Assembly: GCF_031877795.1 (NCBI RefSeq)
Contig: NC_133932.1
Coordinates: 25,112,180 to 25,176,179 of the forward strand
DNA: 64,000 bases
From: Strix aluco
Lineage: Eukaryota; Chordata; Aves; Strigiformes; Strigidae
Direction of reading: 5' to 3'
Part shown: piece after piece, positions 37,801 through 52,263 of the stretch
Layout of the letters: every line of letters begins with the position of its first letter
Numbering within the stretch: position 1 is the first letter of the stretch
The notes under the pieces: model-generated
The model's input: only the letters and a program-made list of their open reading frames with translations
The model's database searches: none
What the model was told of the DNA's origin: nothing
Position numbers and translations under genes: made by a program

Positions 37801-39161
37801 CTAATTGCATGTTGGCAGCCGTGACAGAGGACAGGAGAACTGTGAAGAGGACTGGGGTGTGCAGTGTTTGGAAGAAGCTATACGATTCAGTGAGTTACTT
37901 TGAAGTATCAATGAACTTCACCCAGCTGTCTTCTACACATCGAAGTATGGTTTGGATTGTTGCTGGGGTATGTAACACCTGCAGCTGATGCTAGGAAAGA
38001 GAGACAGTCTATAAATCCTTCCCTTAGATGAGAGCAAATGATGTATTAACAGGAGCACAAGTAGCGGGGCAACGGCAGGGGGCTGGGGAACAGGCGGGAG
38101 CTGTGGGACCACAATGGGAATCCCTGATTATGGTGCGAGTACACAGCAAGGAGGAAACATGTTTGTTGTTAAACCAGGCAGAAAGTGGCACTAGTGAATA
38201 GCCATATGATGTAGTTTAGACAAAGATAAATACATATAAGTGACGTCCCCACTAACAGCTGCCTGCTATGAAAAAATAAGCATCTCTATTTACCATATGC
38301 CAGTGTGCCAACACGGGGTATTTCTTTTTATTTTTTCTAATCCTTGCATACTTTGAGGAATCACTTCTGTTTCTACTTGTATCTTTGCAAACAGGACTAA
38401 GAAGTCTTATTTTTGCCTATAACTGTATCTGCCAGGTAAATACCATAATGACTCATTCTTTGTGTTAAGACTTGGGCTTTCCCAGTGCTGCTGGCACTCA
38501 AGTGTTATTAGCATAATGTATTTTTAGTGAACTCTGTCAGCAGAGCACTGTATGGCTAATCAAGCACTCATTGGGGGTAAATGGTAGACTTAATATTCTT
38601 ATCAGGCTACTGGAGCTTAGAAGTTACCGACCCTTGTTCCACTTATATCAAAGCCACTTACAATGCTACTAGCTTGTAGCAAATTCATTTTCTGTTCACA
38701 TCTGATTGCCTATGATGGTGCCTAGAAACAGAAAACAGAAAATGAGAAGGAACGAGGGCCCCTGTTGCCTGAGGTCTTAATGCAATTGCAAGATATTGAT
38801 CACGTTGGATACTTCAACCTAATCCTCACAGTTTCACAGGCTTTGCAAAAATGTTTCTCATAAGCACATTTTCAATTATATTCGAACCTTAGTGATTCAG
38901 AAACACTATTCTTTAAGAGGATCTATTTGATATCAGTAGTAGCTGCCAACTAGGATTTTTATTAATTTTCTCCAGTATTTAATCTTGTCTTCTGTCCCTG
39001 TGAAATCTGGACAGTCTGGGTCAAGGTAATGCCATGGGTCATACCCAGGAGCTGCTTCCCTCTGGTGCTCTGCCTTTTCTCTAGGAAAGATCAGGACTGA
39101 TTGCAGGGGCAGTGGTGTCTGCCCAAGCACCAAAACTTCTCCTGTGCTGCCTGCTGTGTCT
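34831..39161. other. Non-coding sequence, no gene found
   Basis: No gene seen. An alternating TA/CA stretch lies at 36002-36041. A slightly GC-richer patch at 38041-38160 has several CpGs, and another GC-richer patch at 38940-39160 leads into a minisatellite. Open frames of 60-97 codons show no domains. Confidence 0.55.
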
Positions 39162-39227
39162 TGCCACATTTTCCCATTTCTGCCACAGTTTCCCCATTCC
39201 TGCCACAATGTCCCCATTTCTGCCACT
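39162..39227 (+). repeat. 20-bp minisatellite, about 3.3 copies
   Basis: Adjacent units at 39162-39180 (19 bp), 39181-39200 and 39201-39220 (20 bp each) plus a partial copy to 39227. Each begins TGCCACA and ends in a CCCATTYC-type block. Unit differences show an old, diverged array. Open frames on both strands through it are driven by the repeat and are not considered coding. Confidence 0.85.
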
Positions 39228-41158
39228 TCTGCTGCACCTCTGGGCTCATGGGCCCAGCAGCACAGCAGAAGGGCTCCTTCATCCCCTCCATATCAGTGTC
39301 ACTGGTGGCATCATTTCACATTTATTGATCTATGTATTGGGCAGTAGGTTTGACATCAGATTCAGTTTTCCACTGAGAAGAGAAACCACAGCCAAAGGCA
39401 AAGCAAATAAGGTGGGGGGTTTTTTGGCTACTAAAAAGAATACTACTAAAGGAAAGAACTGTACAAGCTGATGCATACACAGAGTTCCTTGAAAAACATC
39501 CCTAGTGACAGCCATTAGAAATAGTATAGAAATAGGAAGAACAAGCGTCTCACTTCTGTAATTTTGTTTTTGTATTTCTTGGGAGAAAGGGAACCGTAGT
39601 TTTCTGCTGTTCTGAGATTTTAGGCCAACTGGATGTTGTACAGCATTCTTCTGTGGTAGGTCTAGAAAGTCTGCTGCCTGGATCTATGTGTGTGCACAAG
39701 TCTCTGTGCATTTTTCATCATGCACATGTGTGCATGTGTGGACTCATGCGTAGGTGCCTGCATACATGTCTATATGCATCTGTGACTGTGTGTGTCTGTA
39801 CATGTGCATAATATATCTCCATGTTTTTTACCAAAACTAGGGCTCTGTCCCTGCAGCTACTTGTACTGGATAACAGCAGCTTACATGGAAATACTGATAA
39901 TCTCTGCTAATGTCTTGTCACTTATCTTCCACGACAGGATTTAGCTGTGTTTCAAAGTAATTCTGTAAATTTTTCTATGCTTTAATGAGATTTAAACCTA
40001 TATATTTTGCAGAGAAAAAAGGTTCTAGCAGCAAATAGTTTCTAAGTGTATCGTGAAGAGGATTTTTTCATAAGACATTTTTATCATCAGTTAATTGGGC
40101 ACTAGGTGACTTGAAGTAGTTAACACACTTCTTAAAGGCTAGAGGACACTACACACACTTCTGCTTCAGACTTTGGATGTTTCTGCTTTGCCCTAAGCAA
40201 ATCTAATATTAAAAGTCAGGCAAATTTTCAAATATTGATTGTGTTGCTAGTGAATGTAATTTTGACTCTTCTACAGTAAAGTCATTCCCTTGAGAGATGG
40301 AAGAAGCATAGGGATTATTGTCCTGCCAGCTTTTATCTAGCATTATAGGCTGCCAGTAGGTATTCAGTAATCAAATAAATGTCCTAGGTAAAACTACTTT
40401 AGGAGGAGCCTTAAAGGTTTCTGATATTAAATAAGAATTAAAAGGTAAGTCTTGGAGACAAAATGATCTAGTTGTAAAGTGTTTTGTCTCAGAATTACTA
40501 CTTCATCTGATATTTGTCTCACTTTAGGTAAGTGAAACAATTTCTATGTAGTGTTAAATCTGGTCTTATCTTGAAAGTGAACTAAACTAAGTGAAGCTCA
40601 GTTTAATTTTAAAGGAGTATTTTAAGTTCTCAATGGATACTTCAAGTTTAATGTGATTAAACAAAGCCACAATAAATGTATTTTATTTCTTTAGATCAAC
40701 CTTTTTGAGTGACCTCGACCAGACAAACTAGCAAATCTTTTCCAAAATACACTGCGTTACAGGTGTTGCTACATGAACAAGTCATCACAGGATAAGCAAG
40801 TTACAGATTCAGTTACTTTGAAATAACCGTGTGCATTCTACTATTCATAGCAAATAAGTAAGATAACTTACTCCTTGAATTTGCTGTAGGGTAAACATTT
40901 GCAAACTGAAAACTTGAGAAATTTCAATAGAGTAGCTAACACACAATGAATCCCTAATCTAGTTTACAGCACAGTAACTAGTATCTGTGGTTTTACACTG
41001 AGTCTGACACCTTAAGCACCACTCAGGAGTCAATGAAAATCATAAACCTCTCACTTCTCGGAGAATTTAATTTTTTATTTTAACAATAATTGATTTTCCA
41101 AGTACTGAAGTCCGTGCAAAATGGTATGTATATATGTACAAGGAACGACTCAATCCTC
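39228..41158. other. Non-coding sequence, no gene found
   Basis: Apart from a TG/CA-rich tract at 39685-39814, this is unique AT-rich sequence with no recognised gene, RNA or transposon. Confidence 0.55.
39685..39814. repeat. Degenerate TG/CA-rich tract
   Basis: About 130 bases dominated by alternating TGTG, TGCA and CATG steps with many interruptions, typical of a decayed dinucleotide microsatellite. Alternating purine-pyrimidine sequence of this kind can favour left-handed DNA. Confidence 0.75.
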
Positions 41159-41342
41159 CTCTTCTCTTCTCTTCTCTTCTCTTCTCTTCTCTTCTCTTCT
41201 CTTCTCTTCTCTTCTCTTCTCTTCTCTTCTCTTCTCTTCTCTTCTCTTCTCTTCTCTTCTCTTCTCTTCTCTTCTCTTCTCTTCTCTTCTCTTCTCTTCT
41301 CTTCTCTTCTCTTCTCTTCTCTTCTCTTCTCTTCTCTTCTCT
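41159..41342 (+). repeat. (CTTCT)n pentanucleotide microsatellite, 36 perfect units
   Basis: From 41161 to 41340 the sequence is 36 uninterrupted CTTCT units (180 bp), with two or so further matching bases at each edge. The + strand is all pyrimidine and the - strand all purine. The unit length of five is not a multiple of three, so every frame reads the same five-residue cycle (serine/leucine/phenylalanine on +, arginine/glutamate/lysine on -). That explains the open frames of 75-90 codons here, which are not genes. A perfect tract of this length should vary in length between individuals. Confidence 0.98.
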
Positions 41343-44300
41343 GTCTGTACATCTGAGATGAATAATAAAAATATATTCATATTATAGGTTCAAAAATCAT
41401 TGTCTCAGGAAGTTAAAAACTATTTAGAATAGGTACGGTGTTGTTTAACTATTCTCTTTCATCAGTGCTAATCTTTTGGAAGCAGTAATATTTCTACAGA
41501 AACAATTTTTCTTCTCATTGATTATGTGACATTTGGGGAACAAAGATAATTTCTTACAATTGTATTGTGACTTTCATCCAAATGATTCCTTAGCTTTTCA
41601 CCAGTTGTATACTGCATGGTGGTACAAACATCTGCAAAAACAGATGCCTAAGGTAAAGGACAGAAATAAACTTGGAGATTTATACCTCTTTTTCAAAAGA
41701 CTACAGCTTTGTATGTGTTGTCTAAGCAATCGTGGATCTTGTTGATTGGGATGGGAACAGCTGCCATCCTTGGGAAAGGAGTGTAGTTTTACATACATGT
41801 AAAAAATTTGTTCTTCAGTCCTGACAGAAGTCCTGTGGATGCTTAAAAGAGTCTCAAAAGACTCATCAAATATATTGAAAAAAGACTCTTAGTATGCTGG
41901 ATTTTGTAGTGCATTTGCCTAGAAGTGGGTGTTGGCTCTCAGTTGCCCTTGCAGGAGGCGTACTGGTCTGTGCCTGTGGAGGGGAATTCCTCTCCAGAGT
42001 CTGGTACCAGCAGGACCAGCCTCCACCCTTTCTACACACTTTGGCAGGAGACATTATTCCCCCTCCACACCTTGGCCTGCAAGTCTTCCCCAGGGATCAA
42101 CTGTACCTGCAGCTATGTTGGGATTTCTTATCTTCAAAGCACTGCAACATCCTACATTTATTTCCAGATGCAAACCCTTTCACTTAGTCACATCTTCCCA
42201 AGCATATTTGCCAGAGGTTTATTGTTCCCTTTTATGGCAGCTGAAGCATTCAGAACTTAGCTAGAAGTAATTATCTTTCATCTTTAAAGCATTTATTATA
42301 AGACTGTTTCCAAATCTTTCTTACCGTTCTTCCTAGAAGTGTGTTGCATTACATATTTTAACCACTCTTTCCTTTGCAGATGGCATTAAAAAGCAATTAA
42401 AGATATTTCTTGATATTTCAAATGTAAGATATATAAAATGTAAAGCAAGGGGGTTTAGTTTATCATTTTTGGTATATCAAAGCTTTTCTACAAAGACTGA
42501 ATATGATGATTTAACAATACAGTTGGCAGATTTGGTAACTAGCTGCTTGGGCTAAGGAGCCTTTCTTAATTTTCAAGGACTTCCATTTGTTTCGCATTAG
42601 CATGTATCACTGCTGCACAAATATGTAGGGAAAGATATCCTGCAACTCCCATGCAAGGAAAAATTTGTTATTTTATGATAAGTATGTGGAAACAGGACAA
42701 CAAAGCCACCTGAGCAGATATTAAGTCTTTCCCTGTTATCCTCTAACTGGTAGTTTTCTCTTCATGAAACCAATGTTGTTTTACAGGTTGTATACAGAGA
42801 AATATCTTTCAAAAATGGTTGTCATCTTCCATTGTCAATAATAAAGCTGAAGTTACCAACTTGCTTTCATGAGGTTATTTTAGAAGGACATCCATTTCTG
42901 CTCTTTTATTTAGATCACTGGGAGATAGCCTTTGTGTTTCTCTGCTGGAGAAGATGTTACGCAGCCGTTTCTTCTGATTGGTGAACCGCTAGCTATTAAA
43001 AAATGATGGCAAAAATGATTGTTTCAGTAGGGGTCACAGTTCAGGAAGATAAAAGAATTTGGGCTGAAATAGTTTCAAGTGAGGTAATGGGGCCACAGAA
43101 ATCAGAGGGAAGTTGTTATTTGGGCATATGTATGCTCATACATGCACATTTGTGCATACTGGAACATGGACAAAGCAGTGAGAAGGTTAAAGCAGGTGTT
43201 AACAAGGGAATAAAGGTCAAGATTTGGGAATGTGCATTTGTTCATGCCTTCCATGGAAAAAAGGGAATTTTTTTGGTTGTTTTTAATAGGGCCCCTTTAA
43301 GAAATTTATAATTTTATATTTTTAATGCTAAATCTTATGAATAATAAACCAACACAAGCACTGCAAGAAATTTGACCTATGTTAAATCTCTGGTGTAGAG
43401 TATGTGAAAATTTTGATTTAGAGACTAGATTTTAATGAACATGTTTATCTGTAAATCCTCAGGAAATTCAGTCTTCATTCAAAATGACTGGAAATTTGGT
43501 AGGAGAGAGTCTGTATGTCTCGTGTATGACAAAGATTGAATTCCACCTTAAGCTTGCGTATAAAGCTTCAACTGGCACTTCTACAACGCATGCCCTGAAT
43601 TCTGTTTGATGTGTATATCAATTTCCTTCAAATACCACAAGCTAAGAAAAATGCTGTTAATTGCCAGTTTTTGAAATTCTCTAATGCTGGCTGACTGATT
43701 AAAGCAAGCTTGTCTATATGCTGCTATCATTTACGTTATTTAAAACTTAGCCCCTTTTTCACTCTGTGTCTTCAATGCTATTATCTACCTACCCTGTTTG
43801 ACTGGGAAAGGATCAACATGAGAAATTCCTTTCATGTCAGATGGGTGGGGGTTTTTTTTCAAATATCCCTATGACTATTGAGAAGATCTGGCAGTGTGTT
43901 TTATTTGTGCTCCTAAAGATGATGGATATGGCTCTTTCTCTATATTCAGTATATGTTAATTCTTGCTGTCGTTTTTCAGACTTTATGTTCTGTAAATGGA
44001 AAATTTAAATAGCAACAAAACATTTAAATGGAAAGCAAAAAATTATAAAGAACTGAGTTGTAATCAAATGGAATATTAGGCAGAATTTAAGGCCACCATG
44101 ACTGCAACTGAATTTTTGCTCTGTGTCTCACCAAAAAGACAAAGCCTCAACTAGCATAATGTGTGCCCTCAAACAGCAGTATGATGTATTTTTTTTAAGG
44201 CGTGAGTTAATGAAAATAATTACACCTTCTGAATCTCCACAGTAGGGCTGGTCTACAATGGGAAGCTTTGGTATGAGGTGGAAAATGTTCTTTTGCATAT

Positions 44301-47300
44301 GGAAATAAAAGAATGTAAAGAAACTTTTAAATATATATTTTTAAGTAGAAAAGAGGGTGATATTGCATAGGGACCTTTCCATTTAATAGGGAATTAAAGG
44401 TTTTGGCACTTTTTGGGATGTGGAAGGTGAATTTGTCACAAATATTGCTCTTCTCAAACATCAGACTAGGCTTCAACTGCTGTCATGTCTTGCACCTTCT
44501 AGGAGGCATTCCTTCAAGTACTACCTTGCTAACTGCATAAAACATAAAAAAAAGGCAGCCTGTTTAACACATTTGAAAAATTATCACAGTGCACATGAAA
44601 CATCACAGAGAGAATCACAGAATCACATGGGCAAAAGCTCAGTGTAAATCTGTGGCTGTGGTCTTTAAGGGTGAATCTCAGCAGACCAAGGGAGTTGTTC
44701 ATGTTAGGTTTTAGCAGCTGGTAGTTCTTGTTAAGATATTAAACGCTCTTGCTTTTCAAGCAACCAAAGAGAAAATATTCTTACATAAAATATCTGTTAG
44801 AGGTAAAGGGCAGGAGGGTCAATTCTTTAACAGCTGTTTAATAATACTGAAATCTTATTCTGGAATATTTTGGTGAGCTCAAGTAACTGAATTCCTTATG
44901 GTTCAAGATTCATATCTGGTATTTTATGGGTATTTTTAGAGAAGAAAGAATTTAGCCCAGCATGTATTTACAACTCCAGTGGCTTGTAGTATTCATCACA
45001 AACAGCAAGGTTGTACATACTTCCTCTTACCACAGACTTCTTTTGTTTCCTGAAGTCACCATCAATAATATGTCAACCATACATCCCAGATACTTGGCTT
45101 TTAGAATAGATATGTCTTTTCTACCTCAATGACATAAAGAGTGCTTGGAGAATGCTACAGATCAAAACAATTTATGAAGAACGGTATGAAATAATTCAGT
45201 CTCCAAAGACTTGTTGCTCTATGAAATTAATTACAAGCTCTACAACAGCCCTTCATTGAAGGAAGTTCATTTTAATCTTACCTTCTGTGAACTTTTCATG
45301 TACTCAAACAGATGAACTTTTGAAGAAAAATGTGTGAGATGAGGTTAACAGGAGAGTGAGTGAAATTGGTCCATGAATGGGTCTATATGTTAGAAGGTTA
45401 GTCACAATACGGAAAATGTTAAAAAGCTGTCTAAAGTCCAAAGAAATGTTTCTTTTGCTCTGTGCAACTGATGAAAACCACACTAAAGCCACAGACTTGA
45501 TATGCAGCAACAGTAAAATGCATCTCTAAACATATGAAAGGCACTGGGCTGAAACTGGACAAAGCCTTTCACAAGTCTCACCTTTCAGTTTATTCTCTAG
45601 GGGTTTGCTGTTTCAGAAACTGAAAGATACTTTTCCATATTAAATAGGTCTTTTTTAACTAGTGCCTTAGTTTATTGTTGACTCATTCAAGTGGAACCCA
45701 ATAGAGCAACTGAATTTTATTTGGAAATCCACTTAGGGCTTAACAGTTTTGGCAGTATAACTTTCCTCTGGCTTTGGGAGAATTTTCTACAGCTTTTTAC
45801 CATGTAAATGTGCCCACTGAGTGATTCAGTTAGAAATTTCCATGAGAATACACCCTGACAGCAAGAGCCACAGCTATGCTCCAGCATAAACTTTCACACA
45901 GGATGGGCTGAAAAGCTTTCTGGGAATCACTAAGCATGCAAACTGATTACTTATTTTCAAGGTGAGCATATGTTTCTAAGTATACCTTGCTGTTTTAGCC
46001 ATTTCTCGCTGATATTATCTTGATTGATACACACTTAGAGCTTTTCCCACATAGAACTTTAATTTTTCTCTGCTGCTCATGCTTGTCATACTTTGTTCTT
46101 AAACAGTAGGAAGTCTGTGGTTTTATTTCCTCCAAGATACCAGCCTTTCTATCATTTCTGTGTAGGTCTGCAAAGTTTCTTTTACACTATCTGATATTCT
46201 AATAGAGACCTGTTTCTTCCAGTTGATTAATTTTGACATGCTTTGAAGATGCTAAATGCTATTTAGATCCTATGTAGTTTGATGTTATAGATATTTTTAA
46301 AGGTGATTGAAGTTCCACTTCTTGACATCTGCATCTGGTATCCTAGTTTTACCTTTCTGCATAGAACTACTTATATGAGTAAAGTTTTCATAGATGAGAA
46401 TTTTGGAGACTGACTCCTTTGGGAACTGGAAGCTGTGGATATAATTGTGTAAGAAGGGATGGGGACCTCGAAGAACTGACAGACTGACCTGGCTGAGCAC
46501 TGCTAAGTACGGGAGACAAAACTGAACATTTTAGTTGGGGTCAGAACGGATTGTCTGGAAAGCGATAGAGAAATTTGTTTTGAAACCAACTGATTTAAGA
46601 AAAGGAAAAGTGTTTTGTTAAGGATCCTCTGATTGGTAGATCTGAGATTTGGGCTAGCAGAAGTTCTTATAAGGAAGAATGACAGATTTATTTAGCATTT
46701 CATAATTAGAAGGAAATAAATGACATTGAATGGGCAGCAATTTGTTGGTTATGGTATATAAATTACAGGGAATACATTTTTTTTTGGCTTTGCATGGGCA
46801 ATGGTATGCCAACTGAAAAGAACCAGCGTAAACTTGAGAGCCTGGTATTTCAGGTAGTCTTCAGGTGGATCTAAATAAGGCAAGCAAATATGTCTGTTTT
46901 GCTGACTGCAGATCAGTTCATTGTACCATTTGTTCTTCTGGAAAGCTGTACTTTGTCTTCCACTTCTGATGGTTTTCCTGCTGTTTTATTTCCTGCCAGC
47001 ACTACTTATCTGAATCTATATTAAGGTGTGGCCTGTATTGTATGTAACTGGTCTACTTATGTAATTCTATACATGTATATATCCTTCAAAGTACATCAAA
47101 ACCTGCTGCCTAACTTACTTGAGGCTGAGAGGTTAATGGCAACAGTCTAGAAGGCCAAAGAACACACTGCAATATAAAGAGGGGACCTGCTACAGTATAT
47201 TTCCTTCAATATCATTCAGGCATAACCCAAAGGTATCTGGCTATTCTCAGAAAATCAGCACTGCTTTAAGTGTTTCTCTTTTCAACCATGTTTGCACATG

Positions 47301-50300
47301 TAGATCTTAAAACATTTTCAGCCGCGCATGAATATTCTCTTTGTTACTGTTGCTGAAATAACTGCAGCAATGTTTGACAAAGAAATGCTTTCCTGAAAGT
47401 AACTTGAAGTATTTTGATTTAACCTTGTAGGACTCACAGTTTAAATCCTATATGTATGAATTTCAAATTTTAACTCCAAAGTCTCAGTGTATTCAGTCTG
47501 AATGCTTCTTCAGTCCTATACAGAAGTGAAATTACTGTTTGGATCCAAGTAAAAAATTAAACTCCATCTGCAGTTCAGATGTGTTTGGATTCTTTTTTTT
47601 TTTTTTGGTTAATGTCCACTTCTTACTACACTGACTTCCAATTCCCATTTGCTTATCTAACTTGCCTTCACTTGTTTCCACTGACATAATTAGTAGATGA
47701 GTGACACATTCATACTGATCAAAGTATCTGCTGAAATGTGTTGCCATGGCAACAGTAAGGCCAGAGAACTTTGTGAGGCAAGATTAGTTATTTTATAGAG
47801 TTTCTAAGAGTGGCCACAGATGCATCCTATGGCATTGTATATTTCCTTTGCTTTAGTATGAGGGGAAAACCCCCCTGTGCTTCCAGGCATAAACCACAGA
47901 ACATAGATTGGAGGAAGCAAGTCATTCTCTTACTGAGCTCTTAGCCTCAGGAACTGGCCAATGCTAGAGAGGGGTTCCCTGGGACCCAGTACAAGAGGGA
48001 CCACTGGTATGTCAGTTAATTTGTTATTTTGAATATCAGTTGTACAGCTAAGGATAAAGACCCTCATTTATGTTTTCTGGCAATATGAAAAAAAAAAAAA
48101 AGTGATACTTCTGGAAAACTCTTTTACAATAGTTGCTGCCAAACCACACAACTAATAAATAAACAAAAGAAACAAAACATCCTGCTAATGAAAATCTATT
48201 CTGCTAAATGTCATCAAAATGATACTTCAGCAGTGATGAATTTTGTAGTAATATGTCCAAAGACATAAATTGTGCTTTCAACATCTACATGTTATTAGGA
48301 AACTCTCATTTCCGTTGTGGGTTTAGTATTCTGACTGCTGTCACTTCCATTTGATTGCTGTTGTTTTGTAAAAAATATAAAAAAAGGCTTTAAAATGGGC
48401 TTTACTACTAAATCATTAAGAAAAGTATCAGCTAACTTGTAAGTAAAACATTCTTCTCTGAGCATACTGACAATGAACGATTTTTTGCCTTTTTTTTAAC
48501 AACACAAGCTAGATTTCTGTGCATTGATTCCAGGGAGATGTTGACAATATTGTTATGGCAGGATAGAATTCAAAAGAAGTTAAAGAAACCTTAAATGGAA
48601 AAGAATTTTACCAGTTGGGTTTTGAAGTTTGGTGCTCCTACCCTTCCTGGATTTTCCAATCATTCTCTTTGCAACAATGTTTTGTTTAATACTGTCCATA
48701 GGTGGTTAATCACTTCTCGTTCCTGCCCTCTATATTCTCTTCCAGTGAACATTTGGCTTCCAACCAAGCCTCACCTCCAGTAGTAAATAACCCAATTCTG
48801 TGTAATTGCCCAGGGGTGCCTGTTTTTTTCCTTCTTTCTCTTCTGTCCACAGTACTCTGAGGAAAAAAACTTAGTCTCTTCTCTCACTGATGCCTGTGGC
48901 AACATATTCCTGACCCTATGATCTTCAGTCCAAGAAAAGAAGCCTGGTTTGATGCCCTTCTTCAGAGCACCAAACTGTTTTGTAGAAACTGGTATTTCTG
49001 ATTTTGTGTTGCTCCAAGCACAAGTATTTTGCATAATCACAATTTACTTTGGGCAGATCTCATATTAGAAGACCAAATTCAAAATGTCTTTTTCCTAATT
49101 TCTTGGGGACAGTAATTTTTTAATATCACAGGTAAAGTTTAAAAGGAATAATGTATATTGTAAAAGATAATTTTGTTACAATTAAATTCATAGTTACTCA
49201 ACTGTTTCTGAAAAAGTATAGAACCATGGTAAATTCATTAAGTAGACCTACTCAGTTAATAAATCATAAGAGTAAGCGTAATTCTTAGCTATATATTTCA
49301 GTGTGCTGTTATAGTTTTTCTCTATGAAAAATAAAATATACAATTAAATAAAGCTCTGTTGAGAGTATTTTGTAAAATCTTGGCATGCTAAAGACTATTG
49401 GTTGTTCTTTATTTTATAGTTTGAGTACTGTTTCCTGATTATTGTGGATCTGCCATGGAAAACTCACTGTACAGGAGAGTGAAAGACGAAGAAGGTACGG
49501 GTATCTGCATATGTGCATGGAAGGAGTTGGTTGCAGCTAAGGATCACATTCACAGCAGAGCTCAAAGAGAGGTTTATAATGGGGAAGAAAGCAAAGAGAA
49601 CATATGGAAGAGAACAAAATTATATTCATATTCCTGAGATCATACTATATTAAGAAGTCTAGTACAATCTGATGGCTATTATATGATTCAAATAATATTT
49701 ATTTGTCTGGGACAGCAATTATAAGAGATCATCACATCTTCAACTATAACTTTATCTGACCTCAAGCAGCTTTCAGTAAAAGCAGCAGAATCTATAAAGA
49801 CAGATTCCACACCAGAAAGAATAAACAAACAGAACAGTACCAGAATGCAGTGGTTCATATAACTATGACATCTTGTCATATTTCCATCAAAACTAAAAGA
49901 GCTAAAAAAGAAAAAAAGCCAAGGAAAGACAACTTTTATGAAAAATAAGAGGAGCCATAAGAAAGCAGGCTGATTAAATGAAGCATTCTTTAAAATAAAC
50001 TACAACACAGATATGGATAGAGGGCAGAAGAGATGTGACACAAAGGCTTTTAAGAAACAGACAAGGAATTATAAATGCACAGTGTTTTGCCCTGAACAAA
50101 TTAATTTGTCAGGAGCTTGAAGAGTTCTCGGGTTTGGTGGTTGGGATTTTTTTTGGAAAGAAGGTTGTTTTCACAGAATACACTATGTGTGCATAACAAG
50201 TCATCTAAATCAATGTTGTACATTGTCTTTAGGCAATTATTTTCTCTGCTATTTGTCAAAGGTAAGAAGTAAATTCCAAGCAATTTTGAACTGTTATTTT

Positions 50301-50598
50301 GTTGTAATTATCCTTCCTTTTTAAAAAGATACTGTGATTTATGATGCAAAATGAGTGCTTCAGGGTTACTTTCTGGCATTCATTATGTCAAAGAGAGAAA
50401 CAATTAAAACCCAGCTACATAAGAAACTGGTAGATGCAGCACAAGCTGAAATTAATTTGAACACTGAAGATTTATAAATGCACTTTGTGTACTTGACGGT
50501 AACATTAGATCTATTGTCTGCCATCTGAGTACAATGTACTCCTATGCTAAAACTTAATTTTAACCTTTGCCAATATTGTAAGAATAGTCTTGTAACAG

Positions 50599-50645
50599 AG
50601 TGTGTGTGTATCTGTGTCTGTGTGTACATATACAAGTGTGTGTGC
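50599..50645. repeat. Imperfect TG dinucleotide repeat
   Basis: About 47 bases of TG units interrupted by TATC, TCTG and ACATATACAA. It is a short, impure microsatellite. Confidence 0.85.
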
Positions 50646-52263
50646 TCTGCATTCTTCCAGGGAGTAAAGTATCAAATTCATAGGATCCAAGAGGGTTAGC
50701 AACATTAATATTATTGTCCAGAGCTGTGAAAAAATACACAGCAATAAGAGATAGCTTAAAAGTAGTAATTTAATCTGTTCTTAGGGTTATGTTTTCTGAG
50801 TTTCTCTGGCAGGAACTAGCTATGTGATTTCCATTAGTATCCCCCAAGAATTTTTACAGCTTCTGGATTACAGCTAATGTAAATCCCACTGGAAATGCTG
50901 TAACCATACCTGTCATCAACATCCTAGCCTATAATATCCATACCAGTTTGCTTTTCTCACTTGACTCACCTTCCTTGTCATTCCTGGTACATGGTCCCAC
51001 TGTCTAAGCGCACTCTTACAAAAATAAGGGAGTCGTAGACTTCCTTTTGTTGCCTTTACTTAAATGTTAGAATATTCTCCAATCTGGAGTTTAGGGGCAT
51101 GAAATTAACTATATGACAGTAATCTTTATTAAAAAAACCCATGTTTTATTTCAGAAAGAGGAAAACAAAACTTTTTTGTACAGAGGTAAGAACAATGAAT
51201 AGTTTTGAAACTAATTTTTCTGAAGTACTTGACAGTTTATGTATGTGAGGGCATATTCATAAAGATTAGTTTTAGTCATTAAGAGGCTAAACTCTCTAAT
51301 TTGCAAAAGACCTTCCAGAAACAGGCCAGGATAAATAAAAGCAAGCCCATTTTTGAGTCAAAGGAGGATCTTCTCTCTCTCTTGCACGCTCACTCTCTTT
51401 TTCTTGCCATTGAATACAGAATTATCTTAGGGACCTCTTGTCTCCAAAATTGTAGCTAATTAGTTGTTGAAGATGACCTTGTTTCAAGTGGTGCAGTAGG
51501 ACCCAGTGACTTCTGAACCTGAACCTTAGGGCCTGAATGATTCTATTATTCCATTTGGATCTAACTTCATTGAGAGTACGGATTGTGATGTTAGTGATGA
51601 TACTCTCGCTCTGTTAAGCAGTACATTTTTTCATTATACCTTAGCCTTATATACTTATGCATTTTAGGAGAGATAATTGTCGTTTAAATATGCCAGTCAG
51701 CAATAACACAATAGTTTTCCTCTGACAAGTATACTGAGGATGTTTTGCATAAGTTGGAGAGCAGTCAAAAGAAACTACATGTGCATTTCAAACATCATCA
51801 TGATTCCGTTCTCCATACAAGTCATCACCAAAATAATTTTGCACACTTCTGTACATCTTATCATTAATTTTTGATTGGTACAGTTGGTAGCTTGCACATT
51901 TCTATACACTTGAATCCATTGTTAATCAGTGCATATACGCTGATTATACAAGCTGCTCTTGATAAGCTCCAGGACAGCTTTGAGAGCTGATGATCCAGTA
52001 GTCCCTAAATGTTTTGGTTCATGTCGATGTCAGCTGTCCTGTCACAGCCTATTGGATCAGAGTGCTCTGTGCTTGTCTAAACTCGGCTTCTTTCTGCCCA
52101 AGTTTTAGTATTCTCTGATTTTCCCTATTTAGAAAAATAACGACAATACAGTGATCCCAGATGACATACTGGTCCATAACGCACTCCACACTTTAAGCTC
52201 AAAGAATATGATTTACTAATGTTAATAAATTTTGGGCAGATTTTTGTCTTAGCTTTCTGACAT

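Noticed and set aside
41080-41387. Several overlapping frames of 75-90 codons on both strands
   Set aside because: All are produced by the perfect CTTCT repeat, whose five-base unit reads the same cycle in every frame.
41894-42264. Three overlapping + strand frames of 97, 111 and 111 codons
   Set aside because: All three frames are open together, which indicates locally low stop density rather than a gene. No domain or splice structure is seen.
44606-44630. GAATCACAGAATCACA motif resembling the end of a CR1 tail
   Set aside because: Only about 16 bases match and the adjacent sequence does not follow the CR1 3' region.
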